From positions 1,073,593-1,137,592 of the forward strand of contig JBJKZD010000009.1 in NCBI GenBank assembly GCA_045560765.1: DNA of 64,000 nt, read 5' to 3'. The notes under the pieces are model-generated. The model was not told the DNA's origin, did not search any database, and saw only the letters and a list, made by a program, of their open reading frames with translations. The stretch is from UBA9926 sp913064795. GTDB taxonomy: Bacteria; Pseudomonadota; Gammaproteobacteria; Pseudomonadales; Azotimanducaceae. A program made the position numbers and the translations under genes. This document shows positions 18,222-26,594 of this stretch, piece by piece. Numbering within the stretch: the stretch's first letter is position 1; each line of letters begins with the position of its first letter.

Positions 18222-19565
18222 ATGAAACAGATAATAGAAAGCGTGATTCGAGGCGGGGTCGGTCTGATAGTGATGCTAGCGCCTTTATTGGCTTCGGCCG
18301 ATGATGTTCCGGACCTTCAGCTTGAGGTCCAGCAGCATTACGACCGTGAGCTCAAAGACTTGTTTGAGCATTTTCATGCAAACCCAGAACTTTCCTTTGT
18401 TGAGTTCGAAAGCGCAGCGAACATTGCCAAGCGGCTTGAAGCAGTGGGGTTTGAGGTTCACACGGGGATTGCACAAACGGGGATTGTTGCCCTACTGCGT
18501 AACGGAGAGGGTCCCCTTGTCATGATGCGAGCAGACATGGATGCACTGCCAGTTAAAGAGTTAACGCAGTTGCCTTATGCCTCGACTGTGATGCAAAAAA
18601 ACAGCGAAGGAGACCTGTTTCCTGTGATGCATGCCTGTGGTCACGATGTGCATATGACATCTCTGGTCGGGACGGCTCGCTACATGGCAGCGCATCAGGA
18701 AACCTGGGCAGGGACGTTGATGTTGATTGCTCAGCCGGCGGAGGAGTGGAAAGTGTCTGGCGCCGAGGCGATGCGTGCTGCCGGGATATGGGAACGGTTT
18801 GGCACCCCCGATTACGCGCTGGCTTTTCATGTTACCGCTGACCTTGAAGCGGGTCTGCTCTTTGCATCGACAGGCGCTGCTTACTCTGCAGTCGACTCGT
18901 TGGATATTATTGTGCCTGGCATCGGTGCGCATGGCGCGAGCCCACACCGTGGGCGAGATCCCATTGTCATTGCATCTCAAATTGTGCTGGCCCTGCAAAC
19001 GATCGTGGCCAGAGAGTTGTCGCCCAGAGAGCCAGGGGTGGTAACGGTGGGGGTCTTTAACGCGGGTAACAAACGCAATGTCATCGGTGAGGAAGCGCGA
19101 CTCGAGCTGACGGTCAGGTCAGACTCTCGGGCGACTCGGACCAAGCTGCTTGCGGCCATTGAGCGAATCGCGGTTAACATAGGTCGTGCAGGCGGATTGC
19201 CTGATGATCGGTTACCAAGAATCGAACTTAAGGGCGGAGTGCCTGTGACCGCCAATGACCCAGAATTAGCCGCGCGTGTTCTCATGGCCTGGGAGAAGCG
19301 GCTTGGGCCAGCGATGGTGACAACCTATGATCGAGAAGGTATGGGCGGGGAGGATTTTCCGTTTTTTACCCAGGCCCCCGATATTCCAAGCGTGTATTTT
19401 GCGGTGGGTGGAACAACCCTGGCCCGGTTTAAGGCATTTGCCGACCGGGGTGAAAGCTTACCTTCGCACCACTCCCCCTTGTTCGAAATCGAACCAAAAT
19501 CATCGGTGATCTCGGGAGTGCTGGGTACCGTGACCGCGCTGCAGGCGTTAATGCCCCAGCGTTAG
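18222..19565 (+). CDS. Exported M20D-type metallo-amidohydrolase/peptidase
   Basis: 447 residues from the ATG at 18222 (a GTG lies one codon upstream). Signal peptide ends near LLASADD. M20 motifs: RADMDALPV, HACGHDVHM, AQPAEEWKVSGAEAM, and a C-terminal HHSPLFEIE. M20D members hydrolyse N-acyl or carboxyl-terminal amino acid conjugates with a two-metal centre. It follows the amidohydrolase pair by 50 bp on the same strand, giving a three-gene exported hydrolase cluster close to the peptide importer, so breakdown of extracellular peptides or amides is plausible. Confidence 0.9.
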   Translation: MKQIIESVIRGGVGLIVMLAPLLASADDVPDLQLEVQQHYDRELKDLFEHFHANPELSFVEFESAANIAKRLEAVGFEVHTGIAQTGIVALLRNGEGPLVMMRADMDALPVKELTQLPYASTVMQKNSEGDLFPVMHACGHDVHMTSLVGTARYMAAHQETWAGTLMLIAQPAEEWKVSGAEAMRAAGIWERFGTPDYALAFHVTADLEAGLLFASTGAAYSAVDSLDIIVPGIGAHGASPHRGRDPIVIASQIVLALQTIVARELSPREPGVVTVGVFNAGNKRNVIGEEARLELTVRSDSRATRTKLLAAIERIAVNIGRAGGLPDDRLPRIELKGGVPVTANDPELAARVLMAWEKRLGPAMVTTYDREGMGGEDFPFFTQAPDIPSVYFAVGGTTLARFKAFADRGESLPSHHSPLFEIEPKSSVISGVLGTVTALQALMPQR

Positions 19566-19648
19566 CTAAACTTAGAGTTGCGGCGAAGCAAGTGGTTGAG
19601 TTTTGGTGGCGCTTTGCCGGTCGGGTGTGCCTTGAACGGGCTCTTAAT

Positions 19649-20503
19649 CTAAGGCCGGAATAGTCCTAGACGTTTATTTTCTAGTCGCTGTCGTCGGTTC
19701 TCATCGCCGAGGCTCAAAAGTTGCGCCCGATTGTCAGGGCGAACTTCCATGAAGTTGCGGCGCCAATCATCTTGCTCTGACCAACGATGGGGTAGGGTCT
19801 CTAGGGCGCCGCCCTCTTCAGCAGCATAAAAAAGCGCCAGGGCTGCATCGACCGAACGTAGTTGCATTGCTGTATCGAAAGGTTTGCCTGCAGGATTGCC
19901 CAAAGGCAGATCGTTAAAAACGATCCTTGGCGTACCGGCTTGGGTGAGAATATCGAGGGCTGAGCCAAGAACCACGGTTGATATTCCGGCGTCTTCGAGG
20001 GTCCGTGCGGTCAAACCAACGGTTTGATGGCAGACGGGTCAGATCGGGATGAGGATTGCGAGGTCTACCGCATCCTCTAGGCAATGTGTTGCAATCAGTG
20101 GTGCGTCTTGGGTCAGCGTATGGCGCTGACTGTATTCTGTCGGCACAAAGTGAAATCTTGGGGCGAGACTCCCTAGGCTCCCATCCTCAACTCTCGAAGT
20201 GAGCGCTTGGATCGGGAAATAACTTTCCCGGTCGTTCGTATGGGTTGTTGTTTTATCCCAGGATAATTCCGATGTATCAAAGTGTTCAGGTATCTCATCC
20301 AGGGGATAGCTTTTGGCGGACCGGGTGGGTTTCGGGATCTGTGGTTCGACCACAGCCGTGGTGATGATTGCCAGTCTCGCGTCACCCAAGGGTTTTTGGG
20401 GTCTGGAGAACGGGATCGCGTTGTTATTGGCCCAACGATAGTCCCGCTCGAATCCTTGGGCACGATAGTAGTCTCGGGTCCGTTGTATGTATTCAATGTT
20501 CAT
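19649..20503 (-). CDS. Selenoprotein of the glycine/sarcosine/betaine/D-proline reductase (GrdB/PrdB-like) family; in-frame UGA read as selenocysteine
   Basis: One 284-residue gene interrupted only by an in-frame TGA at 20041-20039 (codon 155). Before it the protein reads VDLAILIPI, after it PVCHQTVGLTARTLEDAG, in the same frame, giving a U-x-x-C motif (Sec155, Cys158). The flanks resemble the Sec/Cys site of the selenoprotein B reductase family. A hairpin of bSECIS type follows the UGA. The start ATG at 20503 overlaps the tesB stop as ATGA. The C-terminal part (121 residues after Leu163) keeps good coding character, against decay. Anaerobic relatives reductively cleave glycine, betaine or proline; the aerobic proteobacterial branch has no settled function and a redox role is inferred. 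No selA, selB, selD or tRNA-Sec gene is in the window. Reading it as two ORFs or a pseudogene is the main alternative. Confidence 0.82.
20003..20041 (-). promoter_or_regulatory. Sec UGA codon with bSECIS-like hairpin
   Basis: Downstream of the UGA (20041-20039) the mRNA folds into a perfect 7-bp stem, UCAAACC / GGUUUGA (20027-20021 and 20017-20011), closing a GUU loop. A lower CCGU/ACGG stem (20037-20034 with 20006-20003) is possible across an internal loop. The loop starts 18 nt after the UGA and its first base is G, as in the bacterial SECIS consensus recognised by SelB. Position and stem come from the sequence; SelB binding is inferred. Confidence 0.7.
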
Positions 20504-21363
20504 GGATGTAATCGAATCAATCCTTCTTGTGCACAAGAGGCTACCAAGGTTCCGTTTTGATCAAAAAAAGTACCTCTGCTGAAACCTCTCGCGCCACCCG
20601 AATGTGGACTGTCTTGATAGTACTGCAACCATTGATCTGTTTTAAAGGGCTGATGAAACCACATGGCATGGTCAAGGCTTGCGACTTGAAAATTGTCTTG
20701 CCGCCAATTCACCGCATGGGGTCGATAGCTGGTGTCAATGAGCGTCATGTCCGAGGCGTACGCCAACAGACACTGATTCAAACGTAAGTCGTCTGGCATG
20801 GTATCGACGGTTCTAATCCAAACGCTTTGTTCAGGGGGTAGCGGCTCTGGATCGATTTCATTGACCGGATTGACGTAACGCATTTCGATGGGGCGTGCGC
20901 GTTTTAATAGGTCATTTTTTTCATCGGGATAGGCCTTGCAGTACTCCTCGATGAGCGAATCCTCGCTTCTGCAATCGGCCGGCTCTGGGCTGACTGGCGC
21001 ATCAATCTGATGCTCAAGACCCTTCTCATTAACATGGAAGGAAGCGGACATGCTAAAGATCGCTTCACCTTTTTGGATGGCTTTAACCCGGCGAGTCGTG
21101 AAGCTCCGTCCGTCTCTTATGCGGTCGACCTGATAGAGAATAGGACACTGGGTATCTCCCGGGCGCAGAAAATAGCCATGAAGCGAGTGGGCAATGCGGT
21201 CTGGGTCTTCGACTGTTCGGTAGGCAGCGACCAAGGCTTGCCCGATGACTTGACCGCCATAGACGCGCTGCCAACCCTCATCAGGACTGACGCCGCGAAA
21301 TAGATTCATTTCGATGGGTTCTAGATCGAGTAATTCAAGAAGATCAGCGAGAGGCTTTTTCAT
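20500..21363 (-). CDS. tesB: Acyl-CoA thioesterase II
   Basis: 287 residues, full TesB length, with the double hot-dog signatures RVYGGQVIGQALVAA, HSLHGYFLRPGD near the N-terminus and DHAMWFHQPF...QDSPHSGGARGFSRG near the end. TesB hydrolyses medium- and long-chain acyl-CoAs in the cytoplasm. The stop overlaps the start of the selenoprotein gene (ATGA), so the two are translationally coupled, an unexpected pairing. Upstream lies a strong inverted repeat and then ahcY. Confidence 0.95.
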   Translation of the reverse strand: MKKPLADLLELLDLEPIEMNLFRGVSPDEGWQRVYGGQVIGQALVAAYRTVEDPDRIAHSLHGYFLRPGDTQCPILYQVDRIRDGRSFTTRRVKAIQKGEAIFSMSASFHVNEKGLEHQIDAPVSPEPADCRSEDSLIEEYCKAYPDEKNDLLKRARPIEMRYVNPVNEIDPEPLPPEQSVWIRTVDTMPDDLRLNQCLLAYASDMTLIDTSYRPHAVNWRQDNFQVASLDHAMWFHQPFKTDQWLQYYQDSPHSGGARGFSRGTFFDQNGTLVASCAQEGLIRLHP

Positions 21364-21376
21364 AGGGATGCTGCGT

Positions 21377-21405
21377 CGAAGTCGAGGGTATTGTCCTCGA
21401 CTTCG
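21377..21405. repeat. Perfect 11-bp inverted repeat between ahcY and tesB
   Basis: CGAAGTCGAGG (21377-21387) and CCTCGACTTCG (21395-21405) flank a 7-base loop, a very stable hairpin in the 75-bp gap between the ahcY stop and the tesB start. Neither strand has a T-run after the stem, so a standard intrinsic terminator is doubtful. It could be a processing or attenuation site, or a protein-binding palindrome. Confidence 0.6.
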
Positions 21406-21438
21406 CGCGCAAGTCCAACTTTATTTCTCAAGCAAGGG

Positions 21439-22800
21439 TTAGTACTTGTACTCCTCAAGTTTGAAGGGACCCTCAGTCGAGACATTAATGTAATCCGCTT
21501 GATTCTGAGTCAGACGAGTAATGGTGCCGCCGAACCCTTCCACCATGTACAGAGCCACTTCTTCATCCAGCGCTTTGGGCAGTACTTCGACCGTCACAGG
21601 TTGTCGTTGCTTGATGTCATGGCTCGCCCAAGCACGCTCATACAGGTACATCTGAGCAAGCACTTGATTGGCAAAAGAGCCGTCCATAATCCGTGATGGG
21701 TGACCTGTGGCGTTGCCAAGATTAACCAAGCGTCCCTCTGAGAGTAACAAGATGTAATCCGTTGGATCATCGCTTCTGAAAACTTTATCTACTTGAGGCT
21801 TCACTTCTTCCCAGCGCCAATTGTCCCGCATGAACTGCGTGTCAATTTCGGTGTCAAAGTGTCCAATGTTACAAACAATCGCATTTTTAGCGACGGTCGA
21901 GAGTAGGTTGGCATCGCAGACATGGACGTTGCCGGTACAGGTGACAATCAGATCGGTGCCTGCCATGAGTCGATGGTCAATATCCTCAATATTACCGGTG
22001 TTGATGCCGTTGACATAGGGAGAAACCACTTCGTAGCCGTCCATGCACGCTTGCATGGCGCAAATAGGATCAACCTCTGTCACTCGGACAATCATGCCTT
22101 CCTGCCGAAGGCTTTGCGCTGATCCTTTGCCGACATCGCCGTAGCCGATAACGAGGGCTTTCTTGCCGGCCATTAACATATCCGTCGCGCGTTTGACGGC
22201 GTCGTTGAGACTGTGCCGACAGCCATATTTGTTATCATTTTTTGATTTGGTGACTGAGTCATTGACGTTGATCGCGGGGACTTTCAATTCGCCGTCTCTG
22301 AGCATTTCTTGCAAACGATGAACGCCAGTTGTGGTTTCCTCGGTGATGCCATGGATTGCATCGAGCATTTCAGGATATTTGTTGTGTACCATCTCAGTCA
22401 GGTCGCCACCATCATCTAAAATCATGTTGGCAGCCCATGGTTTGCCCTCAGACAAAATGGTCTGTTCGATACACCAGAAGAATTCTTCCTCGGTCTCGCC
22501 CTTCCAAGCAAACACCGGAATGCCGCTGGCAGCAATTGCAGCCGCGGCATGGTCTTGGGTAGAGAAAATATTACAAGATGACCAGCGCACATCTGCACCG
22601 AGTTCGACCAACGTTTCGATGAGTACGGCGGTTTGTATCGTCATGTGGATACACCCCAAGATATTGGCGCCCGCGAGGGGTTGCTCAGCTTTGTATTTGG
22701 CGCGGAGCTTCATCAGCGCTGGCATTTCGGCTTCGGCGAGTGTGATCTCGGCGCGGCCATAATCCGCTAGATTGATATCGGCGACTTTATAATCGTTCAT
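21439..22800 (-). CDS. ahcY: S-adenosylhomocysteine hydrolase
   Basis: 453 residues. The NAD site GYGDVGKGSA (about 219-228), substrate-site DDGGDLT, HMTIQTA and the C-terminal ending EEYKY are diagnostic. It cleaves S-adenosylhomocysteine to adenosine and homocysteine, recycling the product of methyltransferases. It lies 45 bp after an ArsR-methyltransferase fusion gene on the same strand, which, by family knowledge, is a candidate SAH/SAM-cycle regulator. The short upstream gap leaves no room for a SAH riboswitch. Confidence 0.97.
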   Translation of the reverse strand: MNDYKVADINLADYGRAEITLAEAEMPALMKLRAKYKAEQPLAGANILGCIHMTIQTAVLIETLVELGADVRWSSCNIFSTQDHAAAAIAASGIPVFAWKGETEEEFFWCIEQTILSEGKPWAANMILDDGGDLTEMVHNKYPEMLDAIHGITEETTTGVHRLQEMLRDGELKVPAINVNDSVTKSKNDNKYGCRHSLNDAVKRATDMLMAGKKALVIGYGDVGKGSAQSLRQEGMIVRVTEVDPICAMQACMDGYEVVSPYVNGINTGNIEDIDHRLMAGTDLIVTCTGNVHVCDANLLSTVAKNAIVCNIGHFDTEIDTQFMRDNWRWEEVKPQVDKVFRSDDPTDYILLLSEGRLVNLGNATGHPSRIMDGSFANQVLAQMYLYERAWASHDIKQRQPVTVEVLPKALDEEVALYMVEGFGGTITRLTQNQADYINVSTEGPFKLEEYKY

Positions 22801-22845
22801 TAATGTTCCTTAAGTTCGGTTGCGAAGGTGAGTGTTTGTTGAAGG

Positions 22846-23820
22846 TTAGTGTTTATTAAAAATTCGAAGCTGGATTTGGAAGCCATTTTTGAGGCCCAAA
22901 AAGGCGCTCTGGCCACGCAGAAACCCGCTTGATTCGGCCCACTGATCGAGGTCCACAGGCTCAAAACCTAGCCATAGGTCGCCGCAAATATCTCTGGCCC
23001 AATCTTGCTGATGCGGGCATAAGTCAACAAGCAGCAAACGGCCAGAGGGCGCTAGAAGTTCTGCCGCTGTTTGAAAAAACGCAGAAGGCGACGGCAGGTG
23101 GTGAAGCACCATGTTGCAGACCAATAGGTCTGCGGGAAAATCGAGGTTTAGGCGCTCATAGTCTTCAAGCAAGAAGCTGACATTGGTCAGTTGTTCGTGC
23201 TCCGCGAGAGCGCGGGTTTTATTCAGCATGGGCTCGGCATTGTCAACAACCATGACGGATTTAAAGTGTGTGCACAGAAGTTTGAGCAAAGGACTGTCGC
23301 CAGCGCCAATCTCTAGGACCCGGGTGCTTTGCGGCATTTTTTCGTTGCCGATGAGATCCCCCACGCAACCTGCGTAGTGCGCGTAGGAAGTAATGAGTTC
23401 TTGATTCTCTTGAAGATCAGCGGCGCAGCGCTTGAAGAATTCTGCGGATTGGTGACTACGCTCGTCGTACACTTCGCGCCGCTTGGCCTCAAGTGCATCC
23501 GACAGTTTAAGATCATCGAGGGTTTCGAGGAAGGCTCGGGTCAGTTCATTGAGGCTGTCCTCGGGTGCGAGCATCGCTCTGCGGTAGAATATAGAGGTTC
23601 CTTCACGCTTGGTTTCGAGTAGCCCCGCAGCCGTCAGAATCTTGAGATGATGGCTCATCCCCGACTGGGGTGTTGTGGTAATGTGACAGAGTTCAAAGAC
23701 ACCAAATGAGTTGTCTTTAAGTAACCGCAGGATGTCCAGCCTGAGCGGGTCTGCGACGGCTTTTCCAAAGGCAAGAAGCGCTGTGGGAGTTTGTGTAGGG
23801 GGTAATGACGCGGCTTTCAT
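22846..23820 (-). CDS. ArsR-family regulator fused to a SAM-dependent methyltransferase domain
   Basis: 324 residues. Residues about 15-95 form an ArsR winged helix (ADPLRLDILRLL, TTPQSGMSHHLKILTAAGLLETKREG, shown here in parts); the classic ArsR metal-binding ELCVC box is replaced by FELCHIT. Residues about 150-320 are a class I methyltransferase with motif I VLEIGAGDSPLL and the later VCNMVLHHLPSP. Such fusions sit beside ahcY or metF in many proteobacteria and probably sense SAM or SAH; SahR is a known ArsR-type SAM-cycle regulator. It is divergent from 23914 and the shared promoter holds two palindromes, so autoregulation is likely. Confidence 0.88.
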   Translation of the reverse strand: MKAASLPPTQTPTALLAFGKAVADPLRLDILRLLKDNSFGVFELCHITTTPQSGMSHHLKILTAAGLLETKREGTSIFYRRAMLAPEDSLNELTRAFLETLDDLKLSDALEAKRREVYDERSHQSAEFFKRCAADLQENQELITSYAHYAGCVGDLIGNEKMPQSTRVLEIGAGDSPLLKLLCTHFKSVMVVDNAEPMLNKTRALAEHEQLTNVSFLLEDYERLNLDFPADLLVCNMVLHHLPSPSAFFQTAAELLAPSGRLLLVDLCPHQQDWARDICGDLWLGFEPVDLDQWAESSGFLRGQSAFLGLKNGFQIQLRIFNKH

Positions 23821-23827
23821 GTAAGCT

Positions 23828-23847
23828 ATATCAAAATTTTTCGATAT
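23828..23847. promoter_or_regulatory. Candidate ArsR/SahR-type operator 1
   Basis: Imperfect palindrome ATATCAAAATTTTTCGATAT, 8-19 bp upstream of the ArsR-methyltransferase start. The outer ATATC/GATAT arms are perfect; two symmetric positions mismatch. The spacing and AT-rich inner part match operator 2 nearby, so the fused regulator probably binds here and blocks its own transcription. Confidence 0.6.
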
Positions 23848-23879
23848 ATTAATGGCATTCTTGGAAAAAGCAACTCAAT

Positions 23880-23895
23880 ATCAAAATATTTTGAT
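23880..23895. promoter_or_regulatory. Candidate ArsR/SahR-type operator 2
   Basis: Perfect 16-bp palindrome ATCAAAATATTTTGAT, just before the ribosome site of the plus-strand gene at 23914. With operator 1 it shares the ATATCAAAA half-site, so both divergent genes probably respond to the same regulator. Confidence 0.65.
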
Positions 23896-23913
23896 TTATA
23901 TAAGGGAGGCCTC

Positions 23914-24426
23914 TTGTCATCGATCCGCCAAATACAAGCCAAGTACGATGCTGAAGAAGACCGCTTGCTTTTGCGTGTCGGTACCGAACTTGATGAGGCT
24001 CATGGCATTTGGCTGACTCGCCGCTACTTGCAATTGGTTTTAACGGCTTTGGCGCAGTACGCTGATGCAGACCCTGACGTGGGGGTCCATGAATCACCGT
24101 CCGATCGCCAGGATATTAAGGATTGGAAAGCCCGTCAGGCCCTAGGTAAGGCAAATTTTGATACCCCCTTTGAAGCCGACAATGATCCCCCACCTTCTGG
24201 CCTGTTGAATGCGCCATTGGCGTATAAGCTCAATTATCGAATCGCGAAGAATCAGCTTTACCTGACCTTGCTGCCCAAACAGGGCGAAGGGTTCAACATT
24301 GCACTGAATCATGAAGTTGCTGCTTCAATGACCGCGATTTTACAGGCAGCGGCTGCCAAAGCAGACTGGCGAATCAACCCACCTCTTGATCCTGTCTCTC
24401 AGCAGAATCTCAAGATCATCAATTAA
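23914..24426 (+). CDS. Conserved-looking hypothetical protein divergent from the ArsR-methyltransferase gene
   Basis: 170 residues, not recognised. Starts at TTG 23914 with a strong GGGAGG ribosome site five bases upstream. The N-terminus (IRQIQAKYDAEEDRLLLRVGT) and the C-terminal LNYRIAKNQLYLTLLPKQ...INPPLDPVSQQ suggest a beta-rich soluble domain; no signal peptide, membrane segment or cysteine motif is seen. Operator 2 overlaps its leader region, which links it to the methyl-cycle regulator. It ends two bases before the convergent histidine kinase gene. Confidence 0.75.
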   Translation: MSSIRQIQAKYDAEEDRLLLRVGTELDEAHGIWLTRRYLQLVLTALAQYADADPDVGVHESPSDRQDIKDWKARQALGKANFDTPFEADNDPPPSGLLNAPLAYKLNYRIAKNQLYLTLLPKQGEGFNIALNHEVAASMTAILQAAAAKADWRINPPLDPVSQQNLKIIN

Positions 24427-24428
24427 AC

Positions 24429-26591
24429 TTAACTCGTTTTAGCACTCGGTGTGGGAATTGAGGGCAGTGTCACGGATACGCGAACGCCTGACGGCTCTCT
24501 AAGGTTCTCGACCTGCACCGAACCCGAGTGATGGTCTGCAATCACCCGGACCACATAGAGCCCCATTCCGAAATGCAAACGATTATCAGGATTGTTAGCG
24601 CGAGCCGTCACCATGGAATCAAAAATGCTGCTGAGCAAATTCTCGGGTATCCCCGGTCCTTCGTTGCTGATCGAAAGTGTTAGATCTGGCCCGTTGGCTC
24701 GCAGTCGTATGTCGATCGCGCCATTGGGGGCTGAGAAATCGATGGCATTGTCGATCAGCTTATCGAGCATTTGTTCGATCCTATAATCACAGATTAAGGC
24801 GAAGTGAGGCTTGGTGCTGGCCTCAAAGAGGAAGGATCGATTGGGCTGCGTGAGCCGGCAATTGCCGACATATGCGCCGAGCAGAAGATTCAGATCGATG
24901 GGCTCCATATCCTCACTGATGAGGGCTTCCTCTAAATTGGCGGCATCGGCCAAATTCTGTACGATCAGCCCGATGCGGTTGAGCCCGCGCCGTGCGCTCT
25001 CGAGGTATCGTTCTCGTCCCTCGGGACTGGGTTCCGAGGCAAGGTTTTCGAGGGACGTTGAAAGGGTATTGAGTGGGTTGTTAATTTCGTGGCGCAGTGT
25101 GCGAGGCATGTTCTCTAAAAACTGATTGTGCTGGTGTAGGCGCGTCAGCATGTTTGAAATACCCCGGGCTAGGTCTCCCAGTTCATCTCCAGAACCAGTC
25201 TCGGCGGCCAGTCGACTCGAGGTCAGACGACCATAGCGATCGATGACGCTGCTGGCCTCATTGCCCAGACGCCGGATTCGCCGAGCAAGGCGCGCGGAAA
25301 ACATCAGTATGATGCCGGCGAACAAGATGACAGAGATGACCGAAAAATTGACGATCCGCTTTAAGGCGTCTCGCCTTAAATTTAAAATACGATCCGTATT
25401 TTGCTTTAAGACGACGGTTCCAAGGATTGTTTCGTTGTCGATGATTGGGTGGGCCGCGACAATAATCTCGCCATCGGTTGCGGATGAAAAGTACGCCACT
25501 GTCGGCGAGCCCGCGAGTGCTTTTTTGATGATCTGACTTTCATCGCCATCACTGGTGGTTGCCAAGGTTCGCTCAACCAATGCATAAAAGGGGTCCAGCA
25601 ACCATTCAGAAAGTGTTGTCATGTTCAAAAAGTTGATGCCGGAAGTGTCCTCACTGAAACCATCGTCGCCAGATCGATAACTGCCAATCTCGGCCCGAAT
25701 ACGACTTTGGGCGTCAATCACTTGGATATTAGCACCAGAGTAACCGAGGCCTTCAATGATTCTAAGAACCTCTGGCGTCTTTAGTAAAACAAGGCCGAAG
25801 GCCTCACGACCGCCTGAAGGTAGGGTTCCCGTAATCGATTCAATGGCCCGGGATGAGGCATTGTCCACATCAACAACCGCGAGGCCAAAATTTCGAGTGG
25901 AGCCGAGGAGCGCGAGTGGAATCCGAAATTCAAGCGCATAGCCCGTTGGCGTCCTGACTAACACCCCCGGTACTTGGTTTTCAGCCTCTCCCTTCACCGC
26001 GTATCGCCAGTTTTCATCGACAAGGTAGGCGGTCGTAATGCCCGCTTCCGTGGCGGTGATCACAAGTTGTTGGGTTTCGCCGCGGTAATCGGTATAGGTA
26101 ATTCTGACGTGATCTGATAGGTCGAGGCGAAGGATCTCCTTGTCCCTAAAGATCACGCGATCATCGAGTACCTGAACCAAGGCATAGACTTGACCGTTGT
26201 GCTCGCCAAGTACGAGATAGAATTGATTGACGGCATCCGGATCGTCGCTGAGCAGAGAGGCCTGTCCAAAGCCCACGTTGTAGTCCAGCACATTCTCCCA
26301 ATCGGTATTGTTGCCATCGATTCTGATGGGCTTTTCCAGCGGGTGGGCATAGAGCTTTTCGTAACCCTCTGGGCTGAGGGGTAGCTCATCAAACAGATCC
26401 GAGCGACCATTGAGCAATGTTGAGATTCCCTCAGCAGTGAGCAACTGCGCGTTTGCTTGGCTGTCGACGAGAATCTCCTCCATTTCACTCAAATAGAGGT
26501 AGCTAAACCACGGGATCACGACCAAGATAAAGCTGGTCAGAATAAAAAGTTTGGTTCCGAGTTTAGGGCCTTTATAGCTCAGGGCACCCAT
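24429..26591 (-). CDS. Large membrane sensor histidine kinase resembling the proteobacterial dedicated sortase system kinase
   Basis: 720 residues. TM1 at about 14-32; a large periplasmic region (about 35-410) with a carbohydrate-binding-like beta-domain (IRIDGNNTDWENVLDY, EFRIPLALLG); TM2 at about 413-433; HAMP; HisKA with H501 in TLRHEINNPLNTL; HATPase with N-box LIDNAIDFSAP and G-box SNEGPGIP. The order and sensor style resemble the kinase of the proteobacterial dedicated sortase system (PdsS-like), recalled from memory. The response regulator is three bases upstream in the same operon. No sortase or sortase substrate lies in the window, so the target regulon is open. Confidence 0.85.
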   Translation of the reverse strand: MGALSYKGPKLGTKLFILTSFILVVIPWFSYLYLSEMEEILVDSQANAQLLTAEGISTLLNGRSDLFDELPLSPEGYEKLYAHPLEKPIRIDGNNTDWENVLDYNVGFGQASLLSDDPDAVNQFYLVLGEHNGQVYALVQVLDDRVIFRDKEILRLDLSDHVRITYTDYRGETQQLVITATEAGITTAYLVDENWRYAVKGEAENQVPGVLVRTPTGYALEFRIPLALLGSTRNFGLAVVDVDNASSRAIESITGTLPSGGREAFGLVLLKTPEVLRIIEGLGYSGANIQVIDAQSRIRAEIGSYRSGDDGFSEDTSGINFLNMTTLSEWLLDPFYALVERTLATTSDGDESQIIKKALAGSPTVAYFSSATDGEIIVAAHPIIDNETILGTVVLKQNTDRILNLRRDALKRIVNFSVISVILFAGIILMFSARLARRIRRLGNEASSVIDRYGRLTSSRLAAETGSGDELGDLARGISNMLTRLHQHNQFLENMPRTLRHEINNPLNTLSTSLENLASEPSPEGRERYLESARRGLNRIGLIVQNLADAANLEEALISEDMEPIDLNLLLGAYVGNCRLTQPNRSFLFEASTKPHFALICDYRIEQMLDKLIDNAIDFSAPNGAIDIRLRANGPDLTLSISNEGPGIPENLLSSIFDSMVTARANNPDNRLHFGMGLYVVRVIADHHSGSVQVENLREPSGVRVSVTLPSIPTPSAKTS

Positions 26592-26594
26592 GGC

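Noticed and set aside
19649..20536. Two separate small genes or a pseudogene instead of a selenoprotein
   Set aside because: Both halves are in the same frame, the joining codon is TGA only, the flanking residues form a UxxC redox motif and a SECIS-like hairpin follows; a decayed gene would be expected to show further lesions.
22801..22845. SAH riboswitch upstream of ahcY
   Set aside because: Only 45 bp lie between the two genes and no conserved pseudoknot-like motif is seen; a protein regulator is encoded upstream instead.
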